Origin: Ridgeia piscesae
Taxonomy: Eukaryota > Annelida > Polychaeta > Sabellida > Siboglinidae
Direction: 5' to 3'
Length of the DNA stretch: 64,000 nt
Assembly: GCA_025642075.2 (NCBI GenBank)
Contig: JAODUO010000053.1
Span: forward strand, 1,078,501-1,142,500
Shown here: positions 22,867 to 35,911 of the stretch, in pieces
Layout of the letters: each line of letters begins with the position of its first letter
Position numbering within the stretch: position 1 is the stretch's first letter
The notes under the pieces: model-generated
The model's database searches: none
What the model was told of the DNA's origin: nothing
The model's input: the letters and a program-made list of their open reading frames with translations, nothing else
Program-made: the position numbers and the translations under genes

Positions 22867-24783
22867 TCAAGTATAAGGTACATTCCTCATATTTATGTTT
22901 CTCCTGTCTCTCCACACCCTCCCTCCAGCCCCCAGCCCCACCAATATACAGTGTATATTATTGAGATGATATGGTTGGTGACTTGTTGTGTCCAGACGTG
23001 TGTTTGGAGAATACAAAAACTGTGGAGATCACATCGACAGCTAATGATGGCATGATTGATTGATCGTTTAATCAAATGGGATGTGAAATATATAGATTAT
23101 TATGGTAAATGTCCCAGTGCCTGTGTCTACACACAGTCGCATTAGTTCCGTGGGTTTTACACAGCTAAATGATGCGTAGTGTATGTCCCCCTGGTGCCAA
23201 GATTGTGCTTTAAAGTAACATTCATCACCCTGTCTCGCAATAGTTCCAGTGTTTCTGTGACGTTTTTATAAATAGCACCTTTGTGCGTAAACAAGTCTTC
23301 TCACTGAAAAGTGCAATCACAATTCCTGTCACGGGAGAAAATGATTATTTCAGGGGTGACCGTCATAATGTATCTGTCAGTGGAGAAACCTGATTCCCGC
23401 GCTCATGACAGATGGTAATTGATTTGGAAGTGACAGTCGCATGGGTTGATGTCGTAAGTAAGCGGCTATGTGTCTCGCACCACACCTGAGCTCTCAACTC
23501 ATGCGTTATGCCGAATTCCCATTAATATAAAACGGGCGCCAGTTTTTTCTCCTTTGTTGTTGTGCAAAAATGTAAATGTGTCACCGACTTTAGGCAGCTT
23601 GCCAAAATGTCACACCCTGTTGAAATGTTGTTTTTTACGCAGTTTACTGACATGGATGGCAAACCATTTTAGATGTGAAATAATAATAATGAGTTTAATA
23701 ATTGATCATTGTTCGTGTTATTAATGGATCAGTTTATGGTTGTTATTAATTTTTTTGAAGTTCTTATTTTATGTATTATGTAACTTTTATTGGGCATAGC
23801 TTTTTTGTGATGGCCTTTAGTTTATGATTGCGAAGCACTCGATCAATATCACTTAATGTACTGGGTGATAGCTTAATCAGACTTGTATGAAAGCCGGTGG
23901 TTTCAGAACCTTTGTTAGAATCAACACAAAGACTGAGGTATATGGTATGACAATGCACTTCATCCAACACATGCAGTGAACATAATAATCTTTACAGTCT
24001 TAACACAATCAGCAGACCCATTGCTTTATATTTGATTGCCATCGGATAAAGCAATCGTACACAGATGTTTTTGTTTGATGGATCACCGGACGCATAGTTT
24101 GGTCGATTGACAGTGTTTCACCGTGATCGATGGTTGTTTGAGGAGGCCATTACGGGGAGCCCACAGGAAACAACGTGGTTTTTACGTGGTAATGGATGTC
24201 CCTGTATACAACATTATAATACCTCGCCCGTGCCTCGCGCAATGCTGAACCGTGTATGGCAGGCATCAGTTTTTTCGCCTTTCACTGCGTATTGTTTATG
24301 TGCGGGCTCGCCGCTTTCTGCCAAATGTTTTCCAATGTTCTCTCTTGTGCGCACTGTCAGCGACACTGGCCTTTTAAATGGCAACTGCGTTTAACCCCAT
24401 TGTTGATTCATCGGGTCGCTTTCCCGCGGTGACACGAGCAACTAATCTTCATTTTTTAAAGACAAATAACGAGCATTCTTTTGTTGAGTCGCAGAGAGAG
24501 TGCATTTATAGTATTAAATATAGTAGCATGCTCTGTCACTCTTTTCCAAACAGGCCGGTGGGCTCTGTCAGGCATTTAAACATATTTTAAATACAGGTAA
24601 ATGTCTTCCCCAACCAAAATGCACAATTTGTTTACCATTTTGTAGTGTGTAATTTGTCCTCATATTCTAGGCAGGTTGGAATCAGCAGGTTTTTTTAATG
24701 CTGTTTGTGTGATATATATAACCATTTTAAAAACTTATGTAAATCTAGGTTTTAAAATGGTTAAGGTGTGTGTGTTTATATAT

Positions 24784-24933
<150 letters not shown>

Positions 24934-25361
24934 CCTTATATTTCTTAAACTTGGACTTGAAATTGATTTACTGGTGGCACAATGCACTAGTCTTTAATGT
25001 ATGATACAAAAAGGACAGTGACAAGCAATATGCTTCGTTTGTCTCCACAATAAATGTTATGCCCAAAAGTATATAGTACTGCTACGGTAGTAATCTTTGA
25101 TGTAATGTATCACATAATGTTACTCTCTCAAACCAATGTATGTGAACCTTCCAAGAGACTCGGTCACACCACACGGAAAACAACAAAACCTGTAGCAAAG
25201 TCAACTGCAGTACTATCTATGTTGGGAGTCAGTTCATCTTGTCCTATTTTATTATCCGACTAATCTAAGTGTTTGTTGTGATCACTAGTATATTAACCTT
25301 CCTTTCTAGAACATCTTTTCTAGTTGTCTTTCAGAGCAGGCAACGGTCATTCCTTTCAGCT

Positions 25362-25475
25362 CCTATGGTTCTTTGACTTGTCCCCACTTGAAGGAATAAC
25401 AGCACTTTCAGGGCAAACCCTCATTGCATTCAACTTCTATGGTTCTTTGAATCTTCACTTGAAGAATCAGCAGCA
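25362..25475 (+). repeat. Diverged tandem duplication, spacing 74 bp, just before the last exon
   Basis: CTATGGTTCTTTGA occurs at 25363 and 25437, each followed within 30 bp by CTTGAAG and AATAAC or AATCA-type sequence. Confidence 0.6.
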
Positions 25476-25546
25476 ACATGATTATCCCGTATGGGAGACT
25501 TAGGCCTGAGACTGTTGTCGCTGACATTTTGCTGTTCCTGTTTCAG

Positions 25547-25986
25547 GCGAGCGACCATTCGTGTGCGACATCTGCAAGAAGGCGTTCAACCAGAAGAACG
25601 CGCTCCAGATGCACCTGAAGAAACACAGCGGCCAGAAGCCCCACCGGTGCTCCTACTGCGAGCTCGCCTTCACGCAGAAGGGCAACCTGAAGACACACAT
25701 CAAGCGCGCCCACCACAGCGACATGGTCCAGTCGATGAACCTCCAGTCGGTGCCGTCACAGGTCACCCTGCAGCCAGCCGGTATCGTTTCTGACATGGCG
25801 GCGTCCGTCGGGTGCATGGACACACAGCTCGACGACGTCATTGACACGGTGACGCAGGACGAAGATGACCCGAAGACATCGGCAGTGACGATAGTTGATC
25901 TGAATCGGGTTCTTGCCTTCTCCGAGTACACTCTGTCGAAAACGTCCGCAACGGATCTTGGTTCGTTCACAAGTCAATCACAATGA
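25547..25986 (+). CDS. ZNF236: ZNF236-like gene: terminal coding exon, fingers 7-8 and C-terminal tail
   Basis: The acceptor GTTCCTGTTTCAG ends at 25546. The split Gly codon restores an HTGERPF linker. Finger 7 is at 25564-25626 (C-x2-C-x12-H-x3-H) and finger 8 at 25648-25713 with a C-terminal H-x4-H. The tail of about 90 residues contains an acidic Asp/Val/Thr-rich stretch and ends with TGA at 25984-25986. The four exons together give 2,012 nt; with the one base supplied from upstream that is 671 codons including the stop, with no frame break. Fingers with Asn-Gln-Lys and Thr-Gln-Lys-Gly-Asn helices at the very C terminus fit the end of ZNF236-type proteins as I remember them. Reading the sequence in another frame (25491-25793) gives an Arg-rich artefact. 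Confidence 0.92.
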
Positions 25987-25995
25987 GTCATGTGA

Positions 25996-26010
25996 TCACC
26001 AGGTGGCACC
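25996..26010 (+). promoter_or_regulatory. CTCF-like motif (14/15) just after the stop codon
   Basis: TCACCAGGTGGCACC matches except at the first base. An AP-1 consensus TGAGTCA (25984-25990, overlapping the stop codon) lies 5 bp upstream, repeating the AP-1/CTCF pairing seen at 13764-13789. Confidence 0.38.
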
Positions 26011-26655
26011 ACTGGGTGTTTGACATTGTGACGTCATCCTAGTCTGACTACAAAGCGCAACTCATTCATTCTGAACTTCTGCATTTGTGATGTCAAATTT
26101 AAAGGTTTGCAAAAACACAAATGCCAAGAGCATCCCACAAACCAAGCTACCTTATCAGATGTTGACAGAAGAATGGTGAATTCAATTTTTGCTACACCAT
26201 GGGAAGTTTCATGGTGTTTCTTTATGAGCGACCAATTCCGTTTAAGGAATATATCTGATATTACCTTTATGGTTATGCCATTTATGACATTAGAACTTTA
26301 AGGGACCGAGTGCAAAGTGAAAACACACTTCCATTGTCACTTTCCATCATGTTTTCATTCCTGATAGATCCTCGTCATTCATCAACATTAACTCTCAAAG
26401 GAACTGTACAATGATTTTAATTGGTTAACTGATAGCTGGGTGTTTTGGGATAATTAAAATGCCAAAAATCTTCTTTTTTCAATCTCGGTAGGACTAAGTT
26501 AGCAGTGATTTATTCTGTCTTAATGTCGTGACGCGATTCTTGCGTGTAGCAAAAAGCCAACATGTTTGTGTTATTCTGAATGAAGTTTTATGGTGTAAAT
26601 TATTCTGATAATAGCATGTTTTGTATGGATATTGTTTTTAACCAACAGTGATGTA

Positions 26656-26661
26656 AATAAA
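26656..26661 (+). promoter_or_regulatory. Candidate poly(A) signal AATAAA of the zinc-finger gene
   Basis: First canonical AATAAA after the stop codon, 670 bp downstream. A second copy lies at 27222-27227. Confidence 0.5.
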
Positions 26662-27230
26662 AACAGTATCCTGATAAACGGTTCTTCCGTTAACCAATGA
26701 AAATCTGTATATTCCTGTTGAGCAACAGTCGTATGATGCTAGTCAGTCATTGAATCAACAGTACCTTTAAATGTCACTCATTTAACAAACACAATCATCA
26801 CCAGTGCTCATACTAATATCAATACAACAATGTTTGTACCAAATGACCGATACACTCGTATGAATGACAAGTTAATTGCTGCTAACCAGCATGAAATGCC
26901 AAATTCTTGCGTTGCCAGTGTAATCACCCCGGATGAATTGAACAGTACAAAGAGTCTCGGCACACACAGGAAGTTATAGGTGCAACAGCAAAGAAATCCA
27001 CTCCGATATTCTACGTGTGAATCGAGCTGAATTAATGAGTGCATTATGTGACACATGGCCCGAGAGAATGACAGATGCGTGTCATTCTAGTGCGAATTGT
27101 GCTGCTTTATTTGCAGTCGTAACCTGCCAGCATCATGCAGACATCTCGTCATCTTTGGCAGACTGGGCCACTACGGCATGATCACAACGTCTCACTTTGC
27201 GATATTGTACATATTAGTGTAAATAAATTA

Positions 27231-29418
27231 GATTTCTCACACATATATCAATGTTGTGCTTTGTGTTATTTGTACAATATTAAAAGAATTTTTTATTTTA
27301 GACTAATGTATGCAATGGTTGATTAATCCTGTTAACGTAATTATTTCATATAATTCTATGCATATATTTCACTACAAATGTGTTTTATTAATTACTTATA
27401 ACCATGACAACACAAGTTTCTTGTTTGGGCTCCGTCTATGTTATCTATATCAAGTATGGTCATGAATATTTGATTCCTTTTACCAGTGTTCCATAGTATC
27501 TATTAAGTTCACTGTGTTTAAAGTAGACAGTCGTTGCGTGGTTCACTGCACGTGAATGAAGATTCATTATAATTTGGCTGCATAATTAATCAAAGTGATT
27601 CACACAGTTACGTGTTGGCTTGTTACGCAGATTACACCCAAGTTATGCATCGATTTACAAGACAAAAGTAGCAGAGAAAGTATTTATAGTATATACAAAT
27701 TATCATGTTTTGATACAGTAAAGGCATTTAAACTTTAAAAAAATCCCTATAAGCCATCAGTTGATTGTCATTGGTATGTGAATGATAATTATAAAAAGAA
27801 TGTGATTATTCATTGTGTAGCTTATAATTCAGAATCAAACCAGACAAAACATCTTGAACAGGATGTCAATGTGCAATCCTGCTTTACACGTGAGGAAAAC
27901 ATCCACGATCCCAGATACACGGGTTGTGTTCTGTGGCCGCGGTGAGGCGCCACTGGTAAGACGAATATCGTGTTGGTGATTTCGCGCGAACAAGTTTCGG
28001 TATATTCACTGGGATGGGTTAACTTAACATACCCGAAGGGGTGGTAATAGAACGCATTTAAAACTATGGATGGAGTACATTAGTCGGGGCATTATGCGAC
28101 CGAAGGGGTATTGTTCCGTGACTGATAAGTCTTTCCTGGTCTCACCTGCATACCGCGCCAACAAAGGTTCGTTGGCATCAATCAACCTGAGCCTGCGTCC
28201 GGGGGTGCCAACGAGCTTTCTCTTCACACCTTCCGACCATTCCCCGCCAACGTAAAAAACAATGTTGGTTCTCTAAGTGCACGGTAGGTGGCGTCGGTTT
28301 GATGGTAAACGACGAAGTCGTAAAACATGCCACAGGTAAACAAAATGCTGCATTCCTAGAATTGTTTCGCGCATTCCGCGAAGTGTTACGAATCGCCGAT
28401 GGCAGTGACGCTGTCGTTGGTCGGCCAAATGCACTCGCCATAAGCATAAGATTTTCATCTCTAGAAAAATCACAGTATATAGGGTGTGTATCCCACAAAA
28501 ACATGCCCAGACAACAGCTGACATGTCAGTTGTTGCTGAAAGCCGTACCTGTGAAAAGAAATTCCATATTACCATGATAAATCTTCATGCATTGGTTAAT
28601 TGGTGTGCTGCATTCAGATTAAGATTGAGAGTTGCAAACCATCAGACCACGAAATAAGTAAACATGATTATATAATAATTCAAAATTACTTATTTAGTTA
28701 AAAAATCGACGGGTGAAACACGGTAGGTTGCAGCTTCTTGAGTTGTAGACGACGCGACAGTCGCTTTGTGATCAATATAGCCCAAACAATCACGCCACAA
28801 TCGTCCGTAAATGTGTCGCAAAACTATCGTATCGTGTGATATAAAATTATTGTTTCCTGTTTCATATGTTATTATTTAGGCACTGTTATTGCTATGCATG
28901 GTATGCTTGCGATCGATAACAAATATTGGAGCCAGCATCCGTCAGTTGCTAATCGCAAATATACATGCTTTTGAGTAGTTGTAAGGTTGTTTTGATGGTT
29001 TATTCAAGACAAAAATGTCCCTAATCTTGTACATACATAAACTTAATACATAGTTGGCCCTATATAATATATAAGAATGACACAAGAAAGTGCACACAGT
29101 TGTTTTCATATACAAAACAAATATTAATCAATTTTGAAATAACTAACCATATTAAAATAAACAATGTAACTAATGCTAAAAAAAAAACATTAAAAGGCAT
29201 TAATAATGACAAACGAGAGAGACAGGTTACCTTCTGATTTTTAATACATTTGAAAACCGACATATATTAGATGGGTGGAGGTAGAAGGTACGGTTGTCAA
29301 TATAATAGTCAACAGTGGTGAAGCAAGTTAAGAAGACATGTACAAGTTACCAATGTTACGTAATAATAATAATACCAATATATTCGGAACGGCGTAAAAT
29401 ACGTAATATTAAGCGTTC

Positions 29419-29420
<2 letters not shown>
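27231..29420. other. Intergenic DNA, no gene supported
   Basis: No feature recognised. CpG becomes frequent from about 27,880 on. Open frames of 60-110 codons at 28024-28577 overlap on both strands and resemble nothing I know. Confidence 0.6.

Positions 29421-29501
<81 letters not shown>
29421..29501. repeat. (AT)n microsatellite
   Basis: About 80 bp of uninterrupted AT dinucleotides ending at ACGCGT. Confidence 0.97.
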
Positions 29502-29502
<1 letters not shown>

Positions 29503-30138
29503 GCGTAAATCCAGAGCAAACATCGCCACTAGATGAGTGGAACTGACAAGAAGTTACCAGGAGAACTTACAAAAAGGCAACATAAACAACAGAAGATAAC
29601 GAGAACATTAAGGGTAAGTTAAATCCCCCGTATCTACAAGTGAAAGGCATCGTGTCTAAAGAAGATGAATATTGATTAGTTTGAGAAGTGCTCCTGTCAC
29701 AATGTCTCGTTGTCCACTGAACACCTACTCCGGCACTGTCCACCCCAGACGAATGGATGGCCAGATCTTCTAAAGGAGAACGACTGTGGTGAACTAGAGC
29801 CACTGATAACGGAGGAGGGCGGTAGCATTCGTTAATTCTGCTGCGAAGAAAAATATGAGAAGACAAAATGTAATGTTCCCTACAGAGAATTTGGGAAGCG
29901 TCAGAAGAAACCAGTCAGCAAGTAACGGAGCCAACACAATCATAATCACCGAATAAAATTAGTATTATGTTCTTGACAGGAATTACTAATTGTGCAACTG
30001 ATATGATTCTTTTAGCATCATAACATATGTGTAGGTCTAGTATCGGTGGTCTGGTTCGGTTGTGTAGCATAGACATGACACAATAAAGATGTATCAGCCG
30101 TAGCATATACTGATGCCAAGCTCCTTTGTGTCATGCTG
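29502..30138. other. Intergenic DNA, nothing recognised
   Basis: Ordinary AT-rich sequence. A minus-strand open frame of about 100 codons (29567-29866) has no recognisable motif. Confidence 0.5.
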
Positions 30139-30281
30139 TCACCGTCACCGTCACCGGCACCGTCACCGTCACCGTCACCGTCACCGGCACCGGCACCGGC
30201 ACCGGCACCGGCACCGGCACCGGCACCGGCACCGGCACCGGCACCGGCACCGGCACCGGCACCGGCACCGGCACCGGCACA
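30139..30281 (+). repeat. Hexanucleotide array (CACCGG)n with CACCGT variants
   Basis: About 24 hexamers. The first third mixes CACCGT and CACCGG; from about 30185 all are CACCGG. One plus frame reads as alternating His-Arg, an artefact. Confidence 0.97.
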
Positions 30282-30406
30282 CTGTTATTGTTAGCATTCG
30301 GCGATTTTTTAATACTCAATTCATCGTTTTAAAGGACATCTTAGAAATATTATTGAATTATTTATTTATTAGATCTAAATAATATTTTAATTTATTATTT
30401 TAAAGA

Positions 30407-30523
30407 ACACACGCACACGCACACGCACACGCACACGCACACGCACACGCACACGCACACGCACACGCACACGCACACGCACACGCACACGCACACGCAC
30501 ACGCACACGCACACGCACACACA
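30407..30523 (+). repeat. Hexanucleotide array (CACACG)n
   Basis: About 19 nearly perfect hexamers, starting 126 bp after the previous hexanucleotide array. Confidence 0.97.
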
Positions 30524-31569
30524 GTATATTTTATTTTATATAGGCACTATTCCAGAACACATTGCTCTTTAACATGAAAATTATGTACTTGCATGTTGAG
30601 CATTACGAATACAGTTTTATTATTATTATTATTATTCGTTGTTCGTGTCCCACGAAAACAGTAATATGTACATGTTTATGCGACGCGACACGTCGGCGGG
30701 TCACAGAACGCCACTTTGACGGCCGCGAGTTGGCAAAGTCACTTCGCAAAATAACATCCACAGAATGATTCGTACCCAAGACGTTCGTGACAAACTGGAT
30801 GGAGGGTCCTTTCAGAAAATGGGAGTCGAAAAAGAGGGGTTTGTGGAAATTTGAACTAATTAAACTTTGTTATAGGTATCCCATTCATTCATTCTTTGCA
30901 AACCAGCTATCGTTGCGCTGCGCTACGGCACCCCTGGCCGTTCGTCTCCGCAAACCGTGTTTTTGAGCGGAGTCAAACAATACAATTATAGCAACCGACT
31001 TCGCCAGTCGCTATTGCGTATACGTCAGCCGCGGGAACAACGCAAATACCCGCCCCAATTTGAAGGCGGATACACAACTAATGGGAATCCCAATATAGTG
31101 ACATGTTCGTATTATAAACAGTGCATATAACGCGAGCAGTGTGTGGCTGAAATCACCCAACATTATATCACATGATCGGAGGCCGACAACATTCTTGGCG
31201 AGCGATTTCATTGGCTGAGGTTAAGAGGTGTTTGCCAAAGGGGTACTGTATGCGGCATTGATGCTGGCGCGCGATGGTGATCCCATTGTCAAAACACGTT
31301 CTAAAGTTGCATTCCATAACGTAGGATTAGACATTGTACTTGTTTGAATATACCTATCACATAATGTGTTTGATAGAAAAGATATTTAGCTCTTGTATCC
31401 AATATATTGACTGCTCAAAATTATGTACACTTCACTCTCCGTCAGAGCTTTTTTGGAAGTGACTGTTGTGTTGTCGGGCGGTAACATACTCGGCTTTTTG
31501 TCTGTTATAATTATAAATAAAGAGCTGCTTTTAATAATTTCGTTGTAAATGTAAGGTAAGTAACGGTAA
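30524..31569. other. Intergenic DNA, nothing recognised
   Basis: Contains a short (ATT)n at about 30617-30634. It is CpG-rich from 30680 onward. No gene supported. Confidence 0.5.
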
Positions 31570-31840
31570 GTTCTTATATAGCGCAGTATTCAATCCTCAG
31601 GACTGCTCAAAGCGGTTTACACTTTACTCCCTGGCAGACCTGTTCAATCGAACCCCATCTCAGCCTACCTTCGAAGCATTATATAAGAGAACCCGCGTTG
31701 GAATCCTGTGCTGCCGTGTCAGACCATGGGAAAGTTTATTAATCTATATTGCTAAAGCTCACTCAGCTGTATGAATGAGTAACTACACGCCTATAGACAT
31801 TGGTGGCTATTTGTGTACGAATATTCTTCGCGCATTAATT
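31570..31840 (+). mobile_element. Short dispersed repeat (SINE- or MITE-like), copy 1
   Basis: Part A (31570 to about 31650) starts GTTCTTATATAGC and contains TGCTCAAAG and TACTCCCTG-CAGACCTG. Part B (31755-31840) contains ATGAATGAGTA, CTATAGACA-TGGTGG and ATTTGTGTACGAAT. Both parts recur at 57624-57833 at roughly 80 percent identity, but there part A is inverted relative to part B. No coding capacity, target-site duplication or A-tail was identified. Confidence 0.65.
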
Positions 31841-33440
31841 GCACCGTGTTTTCCAGAGAAAGCTATCTGAAAAAGCTATAGTTGCTTTGAGTCGGACTGT
31901 TGTTTTTTGCAATCACAACATTGTGAGTAGAAACGGCTCGTGGGAATGTCACCGTTCGTGAATTATTTGCTGGCAAATTAGTAAACGACTTAGTAAACAC
32001 AACTGTTCTACTTAGTAGGCTTAATAGAACGCAAAAACGAAATAGGAAACCGAAGAATTTTACAGAATACAAAAGATAAGATCACCATTATGTTTTATTT
32101 ATTATAAAAAACGCATTTCAGTTAATGACCCAATTTGTGTGATTTTATACAAAAATAAAGGATGTGATAATGTGTGTTGGACATAGAATACATCTATACC
32201 CGTAACATTGGAGCTGGTTTCTGTTGCAGTCCTGTAGTGTCTCCTAAGTTACTTGTTCGTGCCTTGTCGCACAACGTTTAGCTGCTCACATTGGGATCTA
32301 TTGCGCAATTTGTTTCTTTCGGTCGTATTTAAATGCTGGGTGGAGATCTATAAATCAGAGATAACATTATCATCTGACGTTCCTGTAGTCACGCCTAACG
32401 CATTTCGGATATCAACTTAGACTTAATGGGTAATTAATTCAAACGCGTTTTTATTCTGAAAGCTTGAAAGGCACGCAACACGGGCACACACACGTATACA
32501 TAATTACGGTGATTATCGAATACGTCGCTTATTATACAACTTGTTTAGGATTACCAGATAAGCAACCTTTCCATCGAGCATGATGATATACTGGCAAAAT
32601 ATCGCTTGCAACTTCCCGGATATAAGTAAGCGGAACACGGCGACACACCCCTATAGTTTAAGAATTGAATAAAAATAAATCGCTTGCCTTGGTCTGTAGA
32701 CCTAATTTTGCATGAACATTATTTCAACGCGACACCCACACCCCACACCGGAAGCCAGCGCGTCTTCAGTTCAGTTCAGTTAATCATATTTGACCAAGTC
32801 TCTGCACTCGTAGTTTTGCTAACCAGAAAATCTGCCGGCGGCGACCCGTCCGACCTCATACTGTCACGATCTGTCAATCGTCGAAACGACGGGTCGCTCG
32901 TCCGATTAATTTGTCGCCGGATCGTCGAAGTGGCGCGCTCAATCATTGCCGCTTGGCGCGCTGGCTGCGACCGCTTCGCCTCGGTCCCGCTGATTCGCCG
33001 CCTCTGTCGGCTGTCGGCTGCACGTCTCGCGCAGAACAAGATATACACCACTTGATAACAGGTGATTTACGACGGTTGCCATACCGACGCGCGACCGAAG
33101 ACGTGAGATCGCTACAAAGTGTGAGGGAGCCGATAATCAACGCCCCTAAACAGTGTTTGTTTTTATTTTTGGCATATGCGCCAGTTATAGCCTTATTGAT
33201 TGGCGAAACTCGGAGGTCCAGGCCAAAATTAGCCTGAACTAGATTAGTAGATATATATGACGATGAAATCGGATGATGCTGCCATGGACATGGTGGTGGT
33301 GTTTTTTGGAAAGGGTTTGACGAACGCAAGGTGTACGTGCTGAAGATCCGGTTACACGGGCGATTTTTTAGTTTGTCGGCCGACATCGTTTCCCGCATGC
33401 AAGAATCGGTCGTGTGAAACGTTTGCCGACACGTGTGTTT
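31841..33440. other. Intergenic DNA with a CpG-rich block at about 32830-33120
   Basis: No supported gene. The block 32830-33120 is CpG-dense and includes a perfect 10-bp inverted repeat GCGACCCGTC / GACGGGTCGC at 32841-32850 and 32888-32897, able to form a hairpin. Overlapping open frames on both strands (32684-33398) have no recognisable domain and probably reflect the high GC. Confidence 0.45.
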
Positions 33441-33443
33441 GCA

Positions 33444-33507
<64 letters not shown>

Positions 33508-33508
33508 T
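33441..33508 (+). repeat. (TGCG)n microsatellite
   Basis: About 16 TGCG tetramers, followed by degenerate GTGCGTGTGTG-like sequence to about 33670. Confidence 0.95.
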
Positions 33509-35187
33509 ACGTGAGCCCGTCGGTGCGTGCGTGTATGTGAGTGCAAATGCTCGTGTGGGCGTTGTATGTTCAAAATGTCATGCGCGAGCGTCGCGTGTGA
33601 ATTGTGTTTGCATGTCTGGCTGCGTGCATGATTGTGCGCGTGAGGACTCTCGTTGTACATGTGCGTGTGAATGGAAATTCAACTACGCAAACATCTGTAC
33701 ATATGAGCTTCGTCCTGACGTCAAAATGTCCATGATATCTTTCGTAAACTCTTAGAGATCAGACCATGAACTTCCTTCCTCGTTCAATGCACACAGAGTT
33801 CATATAGTCGACCATAGTAAACTAATAATACTTATAATATATAACGATCGATCAACTGAAAATTGCTCTCGGGCACTTACGCATAAAAAGATGTGTTAAC
33901 TAATATATAAACGCGTAACATATAGCATAAAATGTCGGTACTAATACAATTAAAAAGATCATTAGTAACTTGTTTAAACAAGTACATAATTAAGACATTA
34001 AAAATATTTTAATACAACAATTTAAGCAAAATGATTAACCGTAAAAGTACTGAAACAAAAAGTAGTAAAAGAAAATCAATTTATCCATAGAATGAGGCAC
34101 CATGCAGACATCTGTGTTGTTTTATTGTTTGCATGCGTGTTTTCGAGTGCGTGTCATTTCGGTGCTGCCGCCTAGTGGTCTAGTGAGCTATCTTGTTCTC
34201 CACCATAAAGGACGCCTTTTTCATCCGATATGATGGCGATATTGAGTTTCGTGGTTTCTGTAATTAAAAAGTGATATTGTTGCGTGAAACCGACGTCCTG
34301 TTGTCATTTCCTGCCGACCTTTCAGCAACCACGTGATACAGCCAGTGTCCTGCCGACCACAGTTACGTCATTCTTCTCGGGTGTGTAATAATACATGTCT
34401 ATGTGCCTCAATTAAGATAGATGGCGCGGATTCATCCTAACTCGCGATAGTAAGTGCATGAAACTGAAGAGATTTTGCCAAAACACGTGTTCTCTGAGCA
34501 TGTAAAAACTGTTGTTATGTTCTTTAAACGGGATATAGTATTTGATATACTACTCCACCAAGGTGTATAACATCCAGACGAAAGCGAGTCTTATTTTGAG
34601 CCTCATCGCTACAATAGGCTTAAATTTCCTTAATGGTAAAGAGAAGATAGTAAAGAACGCGGTTCACATTTTGCAGACGCGTATTTTATATGTCTATTTA
34701 TGCCAATTGTGTAGACTTCATACCCACCTCAATGTTGCCATTGTAACTATATAGTTGCCTATATTGGACACCTCACACAAACTCTAATCCTGAACACGAC
34801 CAATCAGCATTCACATGTATATTTATGTTTCACAAATATTGCATTTTGTCGTGTCACTGCGCCGTGCACATGGAATGAGCGATAAACAGTTTGTTTATGC
34901 CGACCGCGCTGTCTTTTCGACCTCAAAAGTCTGCTAAGACGCGCTGTTTATAAAACATATATATGCGCCAGATGATGTTAAATGAATGAATTAACAAAAT
35001 CAATTACAAATGTCGGCAAAAACATAGTTATAATGGTAAAATTGAGGTCACAATAATTATGCATAATTTATAATAATTGATAAATCCCCAATTGCGAAGA
35101 ATAGAAAACATATTTTTTGGTACAGGCAATCAATTGCATATTATATTTTCAATATAGGAGTTTATTTAATATTATTTTAAATACAGG
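33509..35187. other. Intergenic DNA, no gene seen
   Basis: AT-rich, with one CTCF-like site (34164-34178, listed separately). Otherwise nothing recognised. Confidence 0.5.
34164..34178 (-). promoter_or_regulatory. CTCF-like motif (14/15)
   Basis: The minus strand reads CCACTAGGCGGCAGC, one mismatch (C at the K position). It is the only good match outside the zinc-finger gene region and is opposite in orientation to the sites at 10103, 12102, 13775 and 25996. Confidence 0.35.
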
Positions 35188-35202
35188 CACATACACACAC
35201 AC

Positions 35203-35273
<71 letters not shown>
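35188..35273. repeat. Compound (CA)n(TA)n microsatellite
   Basis: A short CA run leads into about 75 bp of TA dinucleotides. Confidence 0.97.
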
Positions 35274-35275
<2 letters not shown>

Positions 35276-35911
35276 ATTCATTCTCATTTTTGATATGGCA
35301 AAATTTTGTGCGACGACGCCCGCATGCAAATTATAATAAATAAAAAAATACCACAAAGTTTATAAAACGGTGTTTTAACTGGCCCCGGCATCCTCTATTA
35401 TATGACTCCTAGCTATAATATTATATGCACCATTTGGTGAAAAAACGCGTCTGCTCACCAGACCGTATTGAAAGTAAAATATAATACAAAGTAGTTCCAT
35501 GCGTTTTAATAATCTACTATAAAAAGTTGCTCGCAAACGTTAACTTGCGTGATATGCATCAAAGCGTGACGTTTGCGGTAAGATCAAACACTTATTGCGA
35601 CAACTAACAGTAAGGTTTGTTTCTTATTCTTTTTCCTGGCTAGTAAATTAACCCTCGTCACATAGATGGTTTCTACGTAGGCTAAATTTGTTGTGAAGTG
35701 TCTCAATCCCCGATAGTAATTATCTGGCTACATTAAAGGAAGCAAGCCTGGTATGTTTTATTATACATCAATGTTATGCTGTATAAATATGTTGTTTCGT
35801 ACTGAAAGCCAATTGTGTCTTAATCAATATTTTTTGGTTGGTGAAATGCTTTGCTTCGTGACGAATCAATTGTTTACCTCAGAAGAATCGTCGACGTGAA
35901 GGACGACAGCC
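35274..35911. other. Intergenic DNA, nothing recognised
   Basis: AT-rich sequence without repeats or open frames of note. Confidence 0.5.

Larger units (their letters stand above)
25987..27230 (+). other. Probable 3' untranslated region and immediate downstream DNA
   Basis: AT-rich and CpG-poor like the introns, with stop codons in all frames. Candidate poly(A) signals AATAAA lie at 26656 and 27222, giving a 3' UTR of about 0.7 or 1.25 kb. Confidence 0.55.

Noticed and set aside
25491..25793. Plus-strand Arg/Pro-rich frame overlapping the last exon
   Set aside because: Out-of-frame shadow; the true frame continues fingers 7-8 with a correct split Gly codon.
28024..28577. Cluster of 60-108 codon frames on both strands just past the gene
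   Set aside because: CpG- and GC-richer DNA gives longer chance frames; nothing recognisable and no splice or poly(A) support.
30139..30523. Telomere-like hexamer repeats
   Set aside because: CACCGG and CACACG are not the TTAGGG/CCCTAA metazoan telomere unit; interstitial microsatellites fit better.
31570..31680. tRNA-like sequence with a possible B-box (CTGTTCAATCGAAC)
   Set aside because: No cloverleaf could be built and no A-box at the right distance; it belongs to the dispersed repeat.
33441..33660. Cys/Arg/Ala-rich frames near the TGCG repeat
   Set aside because: Microsatellite translation on both strands.
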